A DNA stretch of 64,000 bases from Roseinatronobacter sp052379845 (GTDB taxonomy: Bacteria; Pseudomonadota; Alphaproteobacteria; Rhodobacterales; Rhodobacteraceae), in the NCBI GenBank assembly GCA_052379845.1, contig JBQTCF010000019.1. One strand, 5' to 3'. The notes under the pieces are model-generated. The model saw nothing but the letters and a program-made list of their open reading frames with translations. It had not been told where the DNA came from and did not search any database. The translations under genes and the position numbers were made by a program. Shown here one piece after another: positions 44,926-52,976 of this stretch (position 1 is its first letter; each line of letters begins with the position of its first letter).

Positions 44926-46131
44926 ATGGATCAACGCACAGACAGTTTGGTTCATACGCCACCCGCCCCGCATGAGGGCGCGGTTGGTGAAGCCTTGCCA
45001 AAGCGCAGGCGCCGCTTTGGCGTTACTTTGTCGCCGCTGAACCAACGCCGTTGGGCCAATTTCAAGGCCAACCGCCGCGCGTTCTGGTCCCTGATGATTT
45101 TGCTGGTGCTGTATGGCCTGTCGTTATTTGCCGAATTTATTGCCAATGACCGGCCTATCATCATCAACTATCGGGGCGGTTATTATTTTCCCATCCATAA
45201 TTTCTATCCTGAAACCGCCTTTGGTGGCGATTTCAGGACCGAAGCCGTCTACCGCGACACCGAAGTGCAATGCCTGATCCGCACAGGCGGTGCCGAATTG
45301 TGCCTTGATGACCCGCGCGACGCGATGGAGCAGGCCGAAACCACCGGCATTGTGGATGGGCAGGAAATTGTCGCGGGCTGGATGGTGTGGCCGCCGATTC
45401 CCTATTCCTATAACACGGTCAATGACATTGGCCGCGCCGCCCCGTCCCCGCCCGAAAGCCGCCACTGGCTAGGCACGGACGGGACCGCGCGCGATGTGCT
45501 GGCGCGCATTATCTACGGGTTCCGGCTGTCCATTACCTTTGCGTTGGTGGTCACGGCGCTGACATCGGTTATTGGTATTGCTGCGGGGGCGGTGCAGGGG
45601 TTTTTCGGCGGCTTGCTGGATTTGCTGTTCCAGCGCGTGATCGAGTTGTGGACATCGGTGCCATCACTTTACATCATCATCATTGTATCTTCGATGTTCA
45701 TGATGAATTTCTGGCTATTGGTGTTCTTGATGACGCTGTTTGGCTGGACCGGCCTTGTGGGCGTGGTGCGCGCGGAATTCCTGCGCGCGCGGAATTTTGA
45801 ATATGTCCGCGCCGCGCGTGCGCTGGGTGTGTCGAACGCAACAATCATGTTCCGCCACGTCCTGCCCAATGCCATGGTGGCCACGCTGACATTCCTGCCG
45901 TTCATCGTGACAGGGGTTATCGGGTCGCTGGCCGCGCTGGATTTTCTGGGTTTTGGTCTGCCGTCTTCCGCGCCCAGCCTTGGGGAAATGACGCTTCAGG
46001 CGAAAAACAACCTGCAAGCGCCGTGGCTGGGGTTCAGTGCCTTCTTTACCTTCGCCATAATGCTGTCGCTGCTGGTGTTCATATTTGAAGGTGTGCGCGA
46101 TGCCTTTGACCCGCGAAAGACCTTTTCATGA
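44926..46131 (+). CDS. yejE: peptide ABC transporter permease, YejE-like
   Basis: 401 residues. An early helix (about 45-65), then a large periplasmic segment (about 70-185; Cys in VQCLIRTGGAELCLDD) that marks YejE, then five helices of the DppC type with the EAA loop EYVRAARALGVSN (about 290). It follows yejB after three bases; its stop overlaps yejF as ATGA. Confidence 0.93.
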   Translation: MDQRTDSLVHTPPAPHEGAVGEALPKRRRRFGVTLSPLNQRRWANFKANRRAFWSLMILLVLYGLSLFAEFIANDRPIIINYRGGYYFPIHNFYPETAFGGDFRTEAVYRDTEVQCLIRTGGAELCLDDPRDAMEQAETTGIVDGQEIVAGWMVWPPIPYSYNTVNDIGRAAPSPPESRHWLGTDGTARDVLARIIYGFRLSITFALVVTALTSVIGIAAGAVQGFFGGLLDLLFQRVIELWTSVPSLYIIIIVSSMFMMNFWLLVFLMTLFGWTGLVGVVRAEFLRARNFEYVRAARALGVSNATIMFRHVLPNAMVATLTFLPFIVTGVIGSLAALDFLGFGLPSSAPSLGEMTLQAKNNLQAPWLGFSAFFTFAIMLSLLVFIFEGVRDAFDPRKTFS

Positions 46132-47732
46132 CGCGAAGTCTGGTTGTTGAAAACCTGTCCGTGACCTTCATGCAGGCGGGCCACGCCGTCCCTGCAGTGC
46201 GTGGGGTGTCGTTTAATGTCGACAAGGGCGAAACCGTTGCCATTGTGGGCGAATCCGGTTCGGGAAAATCCGTTACTGCCTTGTCCACTGTGGGGTTGTT
46301 GCCGGATTCCGCGCAGGTCGCGGGGTCCGTCACCTTCAAGGGGCGCGAATTGGTGGGCGCAGATGACAAGGTGCTGCGTCAGGTGCGCGGTAATGATATC
46401 AGCTTCATCTTTCAGGAACCGATGACATCGCTGAACCCGCTGCACAGCATAGAAAAGCAAATTACCGAAAGCCTGTCACTGCATCAGGGTCTGTCAGGTG
46501 CGGCGGCACGGGCGCGCGTGCTGGAACTGCTGGACAAGGTGGGCATTCGTGACGCTGAAAGCCGCATGTCGGCCTATCCGCACCAGTTGTCGGGCGGGCA
46601 GCGCCAGCGCGTAATGATTGCCATGGCGCTGGCCAATGGGCCGGAATTGCTGGTGGCCGATGAACCCACCACCGCGCTGGATGTCACCATTCAGGCCCAG
46701 ATCCTTGAATTGCTGGTGGATCTGAAGCGCGCCGAAGGCATGAGTCTGTTGTTCATCACCCATGATCTGAACATCGTGCGGCGTTTTGCGGACCGCGTCT
46801 GCGTCATGCAGGGTGGCGAGATCGTCGAACAAGGCCCCACTGCGCAGCTTTTTGCGGACCCCCAGCACCCCTATACGCGCAAGCTGTTGGCGGCAGAATC
46901 CACCGGCATGCCTGCCCCCGTGCCGGAAAACGCGCCGGAAATCCTGCGAACGGACGGTTTGCGCATCTGGTTTCCCATCCAGCGCGGTTTTTTGCGGCGC
47001 ACAATTGGGCATGTAAAGGCCGTCAACGAAGCCAGTCTGACGCTGCGCGCGGGCGAAACCCTTGGCGTGGTGGGCGAATCCGGGTCCGGCAAGACAACGC
47101 TGGCGCTGGCCATCTTGCGGTTGATTTCCAGCGAAGGGCCGATTGTGTTCAATGGCACCGACATTCAGGGGCGCAAGTTCAAGGATTTGCGCGCGCTGCG
47201 GCGGGATTTGCAGATCGTGTTTCAGGACCCGTTCGGCAGCCTGTCGCCGCGCATGACCATTGAACAGATCATTTCCGAAGGGTTGGGCGTGCATGGTGTG
47301 CCCACGGGGCGGTCATCGCGCGAACTGGTCGCCGAAATCATGGAAGAAGTGGGCCTGAATCCCGCCACAATGGAACGCTACCCGCATGAATTTTCGGGCG
47401 GCCAGCGCCAGCGTATTGCGATTGCGCGCGCCATGATCCTGCGCCCCAAACTGGTGGTTCTGGACGAACCCACATCTGCGCTGGACATGACCGTGCAAGT
47501 GCAGATTGTCGACTTGCTGCGCGCCCTGCAACGCAAGTATGGGTTGGCCTATTTGTTCATCAGCCATGATTTGCGCGTTGTGCGCGCCCTATCCCATAAG
47601 GTGATGGTCATGAAACAAGGCGATGTGGTCGAAGCAGGTCAGATTGATCAGGTGTTTGACGCGCCACGCCATGACTATACGCGCCAATTGCTGGCGGCCG
47701 CGTTTGACATTACGGCCATTGGTGCGGCCTGA
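46128..47732 (+). CDS. yejF: peptide ABC transporter ATPase, fused double domain, YejF-like
   Basis: 534 residues with two complete ABC domains. Domain 1: GESGSGKSV (about 42), LSGGQRQRV, LVADEPTTALD. Domain 2: GESGSGKTT (about 320), FSGGQRQRI, LVVLDEPTSALD. Each ends with the oligopeptide-transporter C-terminal extension. Powers YejBE. Last gene of the operon; a glycosyltransferase starts 23 bases later. Confidence 0.94.
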   Translation: MTRSLVVENLSVTFMQAGHAVPAVRGVSFNVDKGETVAIVGESGSGKSVTALSTVGLLPDSAQVAGSVTFKGRELVGADDKVLRQVRGNDISFIFQEPMTSLNPLHSIEKQITESLSLHQGLSGAAARARVLELLDKVGIRDAESRMSAYPHQLSGGQRQRVMIAMALANGPELLVADEPTTALDVTIQAQILELLVDLKRAEGMSLLFITHDLNIVRRFADRVCVMQGGEIVEQGPTAQLFADPQHPYTRKLLAAESTGMPAPVPENAPEILRTDGLRIWFPIQRGFLRRTIGHVKAVNEASLTLRAGETLGVVGESGSGKTTLALAILRLISSEGPIVFNGTDIQGRKFKDLRALRRDLQIVFQDPFGSLSPRMTIEQIISEGLGVHGVPTGRSSRELVAEIMEEVGLNPATMERYPHEFSGGQRQRIAIARAMILRPKLVVLDEPTSALDMTVQVQIVDLLRALQRKYGLAYLFISHDLRVVRALSHKVMVMKQGDVVEAGQIDQVFDAPRHDYTRQLLAAAFDITAIGAA

Positions 47733-47755
47733 TAGCGGCAACAGGTGGGGCGCTG

Positions 47756-48970
47756 ATGAAAATCCTTTTCGTGCATCAGAACTTCCCCGGTCAGTTCAGG
47801 CATCTTGCCCCGGCCCTTGCGCAGCGCGGGCATAGTGTCATTGCCCTGACGGCAGAACAGAACAGCCGCCAGACCCCGTTGCGGACCTATCGCTACCCCA
47901 TGCCGGACCCTGCGCCAGACCCGCGCCAGTCGCGCATGGGCACCACCTATACGGCCATGACGGACCGTGCGCACCGCGCCGCGCGTGCGGCGGTACAGTT
48001 GCGCGACAATATAGGCTTCAGCCCTGATGTGGTGTTCGGGCATGGTGGTTGGGGGGAAACGCTGTTCCTGCGTGAAATCTGGCCTGACGCCCGCCATTTG
48101 ACCTATGCGGAATTCTACTATGCCCCCAAGGGGCTGGATGTGGGGTTTGACCCTGAATTCAGCCGCAATGACATCAACGGCCAGTTTGCCGTTGTTGCCC
48201 GGCAGGCCCATCTGGCGCTGTCCATGGTGCAGGCTGACGCGGCATTGTCCCCCACCGAATGGCAGGCTGACAGTTTTCCGCCCCCCTTTCGGGACAAGAT
48301 CACCATCACCCATGATGGTATCGACACAGATTACCTTAGGCCGGACCCCTTGGCGCGCTATCAGGTGCCTGGCGGTCCGTTGCTATATGCTGGCGATGAG
48401 GTTCTGACCTTCGTTGCGCGCAATCTGGAACCCTATCGGGGCGCGCATATTTTCTTGCGCTGCTTGCCTGATGTTATGGCCGCGCGACCCGGCGTGCATG
48501 TGGTGATTGTGGGCGGGGACGGGGCCAGTTACGGGGCACCCCCCCGGCATGGCAGCTGGAAGGACCAGTTCCTGCGCGAAGTGCAAGGCCGGCTGGACAT
48601 GTCGCGCGTGCATTTCACCGGGCGCGTGCCCTATGGCGATTTCATGTCGATCATGCGCATAAGTCGTGTGCATGCCTATCTGACAGTGCCCTTCGTGCTG
48701 TCATGGTCGCTGCTGGAAGCCATGAGCATGGGTGCCTGTATTGTTGCATCCCGCACCGGCCCCGTTGAGGAAGTGATCACTGATGCCGTTAATGGCCGTC
48801 TGGTCGATTTTTTTGATGTAGACCGCTGGTCGGAAATGCTGGTGGATGCGCTGGAAGCACCCCACCGCTATGACCGCATGCGCGAGGCGGCGCGCCGCAC
48901 GATTGTTGAAAATTACGACCTGAAGCGCGTTTGCCTGCCGCGCCTTGTCAGGTTTGTGGAAGGGGACTGA
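47756..48970 (+). CDS. glycosyltransferase family 4-like protein
   Basis: 404 residues with a GT-B fold: N-terminal KILFVHQNFPGQFRHLAPAL, then a C-terminal donor domain with RNLEPYRGAH, VIVGGDG, GRVPYGDFMSIM and the E-x7-E-like stretch SWSLLEAMSMGACIVASRTGPVEEVI. The FVHQNFPGQFRHL start is typical of a GT4 subgroup near polysaccharide genes. The sugar and acceptor are unknown. It follows yejF by 23 bases and may be co-transcribed, but there is no functional link I can state. Confidence 0.87.
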   Translation: MKILFVHQNFPGQFRHLAPALAQRGHSVIALTAEQNSRQTPLRTYRYPMPDPAPDPRQSRMGTTYTAMTDRAHRAARAAVQLRDNIGFSPDVVFGHGGWGETLFLREIWPDARHLTYAEFYYAPKGLDVGFDPEFSRNDINGQFAVVARQAHLALSMVQADAALSPTEWQADSFPPPFRDKITITHDGIDTDYLRPDPLARYQVPGGPLLYAGDEVLTFVARNLEPYRGAHIFLRCLPDVMAARPGVHVVIVGGDGASYGAPPRHGSWKDQFLREVQGRLDMSRVHFTGRVPYGDFMSIMRISRVHAYLTVPFVLSWSLLEAMSMGACIVASRTGPVEEVITDAVNGRLVDFFDVDRWSEMLVDALEAPHRYDRMREAARRTIVENYDLKRVCLPRLVRFVEGD

Positions 48971-48999
48971 CCACAAACGCAGCCACCCTTCCAGGGCCA

Positions 49000-50355
49000 T
49001 CATACGGCCGAGCTGTGGCCTGTCTTTGCCATGGCGTATTCGTCAAAAATGGTGGCAATCATCCGGGTCAGGGGGCGTCCTTCTGTCGGAATTTCCAGCC
49101 CCGCTGCCGTGCGTTTGACGAATGCGCCGTATTTCAGAACGGCCAGATCAAAAATCTGGTTCAGTTCTGCAGGGTCCGCGCCCAGCCCCTTGACCAATTC
49201 GTCGCGGTTGATGGCGAAATCGCACATCAGCGCTTCGATTGCGCGCCCGCGCCATATGTCGGCAGGCGTGAAGACATGCCCGCGCGCGGTGGCGAACTGG
49301 CCTGCATGCACGGATTTTTTCCAATCTGCCGTTGCAGGGGCATTCTGCGCAAACCCTTGCGGAAAGCGCGAAATCGACGATGCGCCCAGCCCGATCAACA
49401 CCGGGGAGGTGTCATCAGTATAGCCTTGGAAATTCCGGCGCAGGGTTCCGGCTGCGGCGGCCTTGGCCATGCTGTCATGGGGGCGCGCAAAATGGTCGAT
49501 GCCAATTTCATCATACCCGTCCCACATAAACAGGCGGCGTGCGGTGTCGAACAGGTCCAGACGCTCTTCGGGGCGGGGCAGGGTTTCTGACGGGATCATC
49601 TGCTGACGCCGCGCCATCCATGGCACATGCGCATAGCCATACAGCGCCACGCGGTCGGGGTTCAGCGACAGAAGTTTTTGCACCGAATCTGCAATCCGCG
49701 TTGGTGTTTGGTGCGGCAGACCATACAGGATATCCGCGTTCAGGCTGACAATGCCGCGCGCGCGCAACCCGTCGACAGCGGCTTTCGTAATCTCGAAGCT
49801 TTGGTCGCGGCCAATGATTTTCTGGATTTCGGGGTCGAAATCCTGCACCCCGATGGACGCGCGGTTCATCCCTGCTTCGGCCAAGGCGTCAAGGCGGGCA
49901 TCATCGATTTCATTCGGGTCAATCTCAACCGAGAATTCGCCACCTTCGGCCATTGGCGCAATATCGAACACCAGTGCGGCAAGGTCACGCATTTGCGCTG
50001 CGGGCATAAGTGTTGGTGTGCCCCCGCCCCAATGCAACCGTGACAGGCGCACCCCGTCGGGCAATATTGCGCGCAGCAGTTCCAGTTCTAAGCGCAACGA
50101 ATCAATATAGGCCAGAACAGGTGCATCGCTGCTGGTCCCTTGGGTGCGGCATGCGCAGAACCAGCACAACCTGCGACAGAACGGCACATGCAGATAAAGC
50201 GAAATCTCGCTTCCTGCGGGGATTTGCTGAATCCAGCTGGCTATTGTGCTGCCGCGCAGATCAGATGAGAACTGCGGCGCCGTCGGATAGCTTGTATACC
50301 GCGGCACGCGCGCGTCAAACAGGCCAAGCTTACTAAGTTGCGAAATATAAGACAT
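49000..50355 (-). CDS. hemN: oxygen-independent coproporphyrinogen III oxidase
   Basis: A radical-SAM enzyme that makes protoporphyrinogen IX without oxygen. 451 residues; cluster Cys in CRRLCWFCACRTQ (about residue 55-65), SAM-binding HWGGGTPT (about 105), SVEIDPNEI and NADILYGLPHQT. True HemN (not the HemW look-alike), judging by the CxxxCxxCxC pattern. Start ATG at 50355. An FNR box is centred 42 bases upstream, with a TATACC -10 word at 50364-50369; this predicts a transcript with almost no leader. It is divergent from fnrL. Confidence 0.94.
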   Translation of the reverse strand: MSYISQLSKLGLFDARVPRYTSYPTAPQFSSDLRGSTIASWIQQIPAGSEISLYLHVPFCRRLCWFCACRTQGTSSDAPVLAYIDSLRLELELLRAILPDGVRLSRLHWGGGTPTLMPAAQMRDLAALVFDIAPMAEGGEFSVEIDPNEIDDARLDALAEAGMNRASIGVQDFDPEIQKIIGRDQSFEITKAAVDGLRARGIVSLNADILYGLPHQTPTRIADSVQKLLSLNPDRVALYGYAHVPWMARRQQMIPSETLPRPEERLDLFDTARRLFMWDGYDEIGIDHFARPHDSMAKAAAAGTLRRNFQGYTDDTSPVLIGLGASSISRFPQGFAQNAPATADWKKSVHAGQFATARGHVFTPADIWRGRAIEALMCDFAINRDELVKGLGADPAELNQIFDLAVLKYGAFVKRTAAGLEIPTEGRPLTRMIATIFDEYAMAKTGHSSAV

Positions 50356-50390
50356 GTGTGTAAGGTATACTTGGCACATGGCAAAACTCT

Positions 50391-50404
50391 TTGATGTAGA
50401 TCAA
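50391..50404. promoter_or_regulatory. FNR box between hemN and fnrL
   Basis: TTGAT-GTAG-ATCAA, a perfect match to the FNR consensus TTGAT-N4-ATCAA. Its centre (50397.5) is about 41.5 bases from a start site next to the hemN ATG, the class II activator position. On the other side it lies five bases before the fnrL start codon, where it would block fnrL (autorepression). Confidence 0.85.
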
Positions 50405-50409
50405 CCAGC

Positions 50410-51162
50410 ATGACGCGCGTTACACCAAAAATTCAGGCTGCCGGGCATGATTGCGCGGCGTGCCCCATTCGACACCGCGCCGTTTGTGCACGGTGCGAGG
50501 CTGACGAACTGCAGGTTCTTGAGCAAATCAAGTATTATCGCAGCTTTGAGGCCGGTCAAACCGTTGTCTGGGCGGGGGATACAATGGATTTTGTCGCGTC
50601 TGTCGTGACCGGCATTGCCACGCTTAGTCAGACCATGGAAGACGGGCGCCGCCAGATGGTCGGGCTTTTGTTGCCATCGGATTTTGCCGGTCGGCCCGGA
50701 CGGGCAACGTCCGCCTATGATGTGACGGCAGCCACCGATCTGGTGATGTGCTGTTTTCGCCGTAAACCGTTTGAAAGCCTGATGCTCAGCACGCCGCATA
50801 TCGGGCAGCGCCTGCTGGAAATGACGCTGGACGAACTGGACGCAGCGCGCGAATGGATGCTGCTGCTTGGGCGCAAGACTGCCCGCGAAAAAATTGCCAG
50901 CCTGCTGTGTATCATTGCCCGGCGGGATGCATCGCTGCAACTTAGCCAGACACAAGGGGAGCTGCGTTTTGACCTGCCCCTGACGCGCGAGGCGATGTCA
51001 GAATATCTGGGTCTGACGCTGGAAACCGTCAGCCGTCAAATGTCCAGCCTGCGCCGCGAAGGGTTGATTCTGACCGAAGGCAAGCGCCATATCATCATTC
51101 CGGATTTTGACCGTCTTCTGGAAGAAACAGGTGACGATTCCGATGGTGGCTTTCTGGTTTGA
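50410..51162 (+). CDS. fnrL: oxygen-sensing transcription regulator FnrL
   Basis: 250 residues of the CRP/FNR family. Four cluster Cys are available: CAACPIRHRAVC near residues 15-26 and the internal CC in LVMCCFRRK (about 117). The cAMP-like sensor domain is followed by a helix-turn-helix whose recognition helix reads LTLETVSRQMSSLRREG (ExxSR, the FNR DNA code). It activates cbb3, hem and photosynthesis-type genes at low oxygen in Rhodobacter. The start has no ribosome site; the FNR box takes that place, so translation or transcription of fnrL may be self-limited. Confidence 0.95.
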   Translation: MTRVTPKIQAAGHDCAACPIRHRAVCARCEADELQVLEQIKYYRSFEAGQTVVWAGDTMDFVASVVTGIATLSQTMEDGRRQMVGLLLPSDFAGRPGRATSAYDVTAATDLVMCCFRRKPFESLMLSTPHIGQRLLEMTLDELDAAREWMLLLGRKTAREKIASLLCIIARRDASLQLSQTQGELRFDLPLTREAMSEYLGLTLETVSRQMSSLRREGLILTEGKRHIIIPDFDRLLEETGDDSDGGFLV

Positions 51163-51275
51163 CGGGCAGGGTGCCGTCTTGTCGTGACGGTCATGGAATA
51201 AACACATTTCTTGCGCTGTATAGCCACCAAAGCGTTTTCTAACCCCGTATATGTGTTGCAGTTTCGGGGGGATCA

Positions 51276-51731
51276 ATGTTCGACTGGGATAAGGATTATG
51301 ATGATCTGGTCGTCATTGGCGGGCAGGTCGCGGCAACGACTGATGGTGTTCTGGCGCAGGATAATGCATGGTTGGGCCGTTTCGCGCGGTTATGCGCCAT
51401 TTTCTGCCTTGCAGTGATCAGCTTCTATCCCAGTCATACAGAAACCGCGTCTGGTCAGGTGGTAAGTTTCGCGGCGCCCGGCACCCACAGGAATGACATG
51501 CCCCTGCCGGAAGGTTTGCAAACCTACACGGTCGTGGAAACGCAAACCTTCCTGAATGGTATTGCGGCGCTTGGAAACGCTGACTTGCGGGCCTATGCCA
51601 GTATTACGGCCCAAGACCTTGATCATGCCGCAGGCACACGCACTGCAGGGTTCTTTCAGGACGCGATGATCATGATTGAATTCGAAATGGCCCGGCGGGG
51701 AATGGCCGCGCATCCAAGCCCCGCATTCTAG
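51276..51731 (+). CDS. hypothetical protein with one membrane helix
   Basis: 151 residues, not recognised. A GGGGGATC ribosome site lies just before the ATG at 51276. An acidic, soluble N-terminus (about 30 residues, FDWDKDYDDL) is followed by one hydrophobic helix (about 36-50) and then a periplasmic-like part (about 52-151) with helical words LNGIAALGNADLRAYASIT and IMIEFEMARRGM. It is 113 bases downstream of fnrL, same strand, and could be in its operon. The stop codon TAG is formed by the first bases of RIME-like copy E. Confidence 0.65.
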   Translation: MFDWDKDYDDLVVIGGQVAATTDGVLAQDNAWLGRFARLCAIFCLAVISFYPSHTETASGQVVSFAAPGTHRNDMPLPEGLQTYTVVETQTFLNGIAALGNADLRAYASITAQDLDHAAGTRTAGFFQDAMIMIEFEMARRGMAAHPSPAF

Positions 51732-51834
51732 AGTGTGTCGCGTTCATTCGCATTCACACCACACACTCTAACTTATTGATTTCGCAGATTCGAGAAGCGC
51801 AAAACTGGTTCCCACTTTTGCGCAACACGCTTTA
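51729..51834. repeat. RIME-like element, copy E
   Basis: Left palindrome TAGAGTGTGT (51729-51738) with ACACACTCTA (51761-51770). Right palindrome inner arms GCGCAAAA (51797-51804) with TTTTGCGC (51816-51823), loop CTGGTTCCCAC; the outer arms GCAGATT/AACACGC have decayed; the bulge CGAGAA is kept. One end gives the TAG of the gene ending at 51731, the other the TAA (minus strand) of the universal stress gene at 51832. Confidence 0.9.
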
Positions 51835-52671
51835 ATGTGCCAAAAACACGGCGCAAGGTGTGTCCTCCAGCATGTCGCGCGTCGCACCGCCAAGGATAGC
51901 TTCGCGCAGGCGTGAGCGCCCATATGCCCCCATTACCAGCAAATCCGCTGACTGGTCCTGCAGGTGTCTGCGCAGAATATCGCTGGTGCGCGGCAGGGCA
52001 CGTGCCAGAACCGACACATCGGCCTGAACCCCGTGGCGCACCAACATCTGGGCCAGCAGGCCGCCCGGATCGGACCGTTCGGCACCGTGGGACGGCGGGT
52101 CAATGATAACCATATTGACAAGATCGGCCTGTGTCATGATTGGCAGGGCTGCGCGCGCGGCATGCAGGGCCTCGTCACTTTGGTTCCAGGCCAGAACCAC
52201 CTTGTTGAAATCCGGCAGCTTGGCCCCCGGTTTCGGCAGCACCAGCACGGGGGCATCCCCTTCGAACAATGCGGATTCCACGATCACTTCGTCTTGTGGG
52301 CCGCGGCCCGCGCCATAAGGCAGCGGCAGGACCACCAGATCAGAGAACCGCGCCTTCAGCCCGACATAGGAAGCAATGCCGCCCAAGGACAACACGGCGC
52401 TGTCAGTGCTCCAGCGTATGTCGCAGCTGCGCAGGACATCGCGCGCCTTGTCTTGCAGCGTATCGGCGGTTGCCTTGGCGGCATCTATGGAATCCTGATA
52501 GATGATTGCAGGCGCACCAGCGTAGAATCCCATGCTTTGCGTGGTGTCAACGCCAAGGCAGCACACTTCCAGATGGGCGTCAAAGCGCTGCGCAAGCTCG
52601 GCGGCAGAGTGTAACAGCGCCGCAAGGCCCGTTTCGCCAGCAATGAACGTGACCAAGGACTTGTAGGACAT
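51832..52671 (-). CDS. universal stress protein, tandem Usp domains
   Basis: 279 residues made of two Usp folds (about 1-140 and 150-279). The second ends with the ATP-binding-type stretch VMGAYGRSRLREAILGG; the first has VLPLPYGAGRGPQDE at the matching place. ATGs at 52674 and 52671 both follow AGGAG; the second has better spacing. It is divergent from ccoN with a shared 305-base region containing an FNR box. A usp gene next to cco genes is seen in other Rhodobacterales, which hints at low-oxygen expression. Confidence 0.88.
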   Translation of the reverse strand: MSYKSLVTFIAGETGLAALLHSAAELAQRFDAHLEVCCLGVDTTQSMGFYAGAPAIIYQDSIDAAKATADTLQDKARDVLRSCDIRWSTDSAVLSLGGIASYVGLKARFSDLVVLPLPYGAGRGPQDEVIVESALFEGDAPVLVLPKPGAKLPDFNKVVLAWNQSDEALHAARAALPIMTQADLVNMVIIDPPSHGAERSDPGGLLAQMLVRHGVQADVSVLARALPRTSDILRRHLQDQSADLLVMGAYGRSRLREAILGGATRDMLEDTPCAVFLAH

Positions 52672-52976
52672 CATGAGCTCCTTTCTTGAACTGTGCCGTG
52701 AAGGTCAGTTTGATGTTTCGCGCATACAGGCGTAAAATCACACTCCTGACGCTGCAGTGCCGCGCCGCACATCGTCTGAACCCCCAAGCATCCGGGCGTT
52801 CCAGTTGCACCATGCCTGAGGATGTGCACTTAAACATTGATCTGACGCAAATAATTCAATTGCGAAATTTGACCTGAATCAAAGTCCTTGCCACCGGCCC
52901 GTGACAAAACGCACCATGCAAAACTGTCCGTGTTATATGTAATAAGATAGCAGGATGATAATAAGGGACGCAGATC
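52672..52976. promoter_or_regulatory. divergent usp/ccoN control region
   Basis: No gene. It holds the FNR box at 52869-52882, and a degenerate FNR-like word TTGATCTGACGCAA at 52837-52850 (right half 3 of 5). The segment from 52830 to 52885 is AT-rich. Confidence 0.6.
52869..52882 (+). promoter_or_regulatory. FNR box upstream of ccoN
   Basis: TTGAC-CTGA-ATCAA, one mismatch from consensus, 94 bases before the ccoN ATG. A class II start site would fall near 52917; the -10 there (CAAAAC) is weak. Confidence 0.75.

Noticed and set aside
48957..48993. Inverted repeat TGGAAGGG/CCCTTCCA between the glycosyltransferase and hemN ends
   Set aside because: A 21-base loop and no U-run on either strand; not called a terminator.
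52837..52850. Second FNR-like word TTGATCTGACGCAA upstream of ccoN/usp
   Set aside because: The right half matches only three of five positions; noted in the control region but not called a site.
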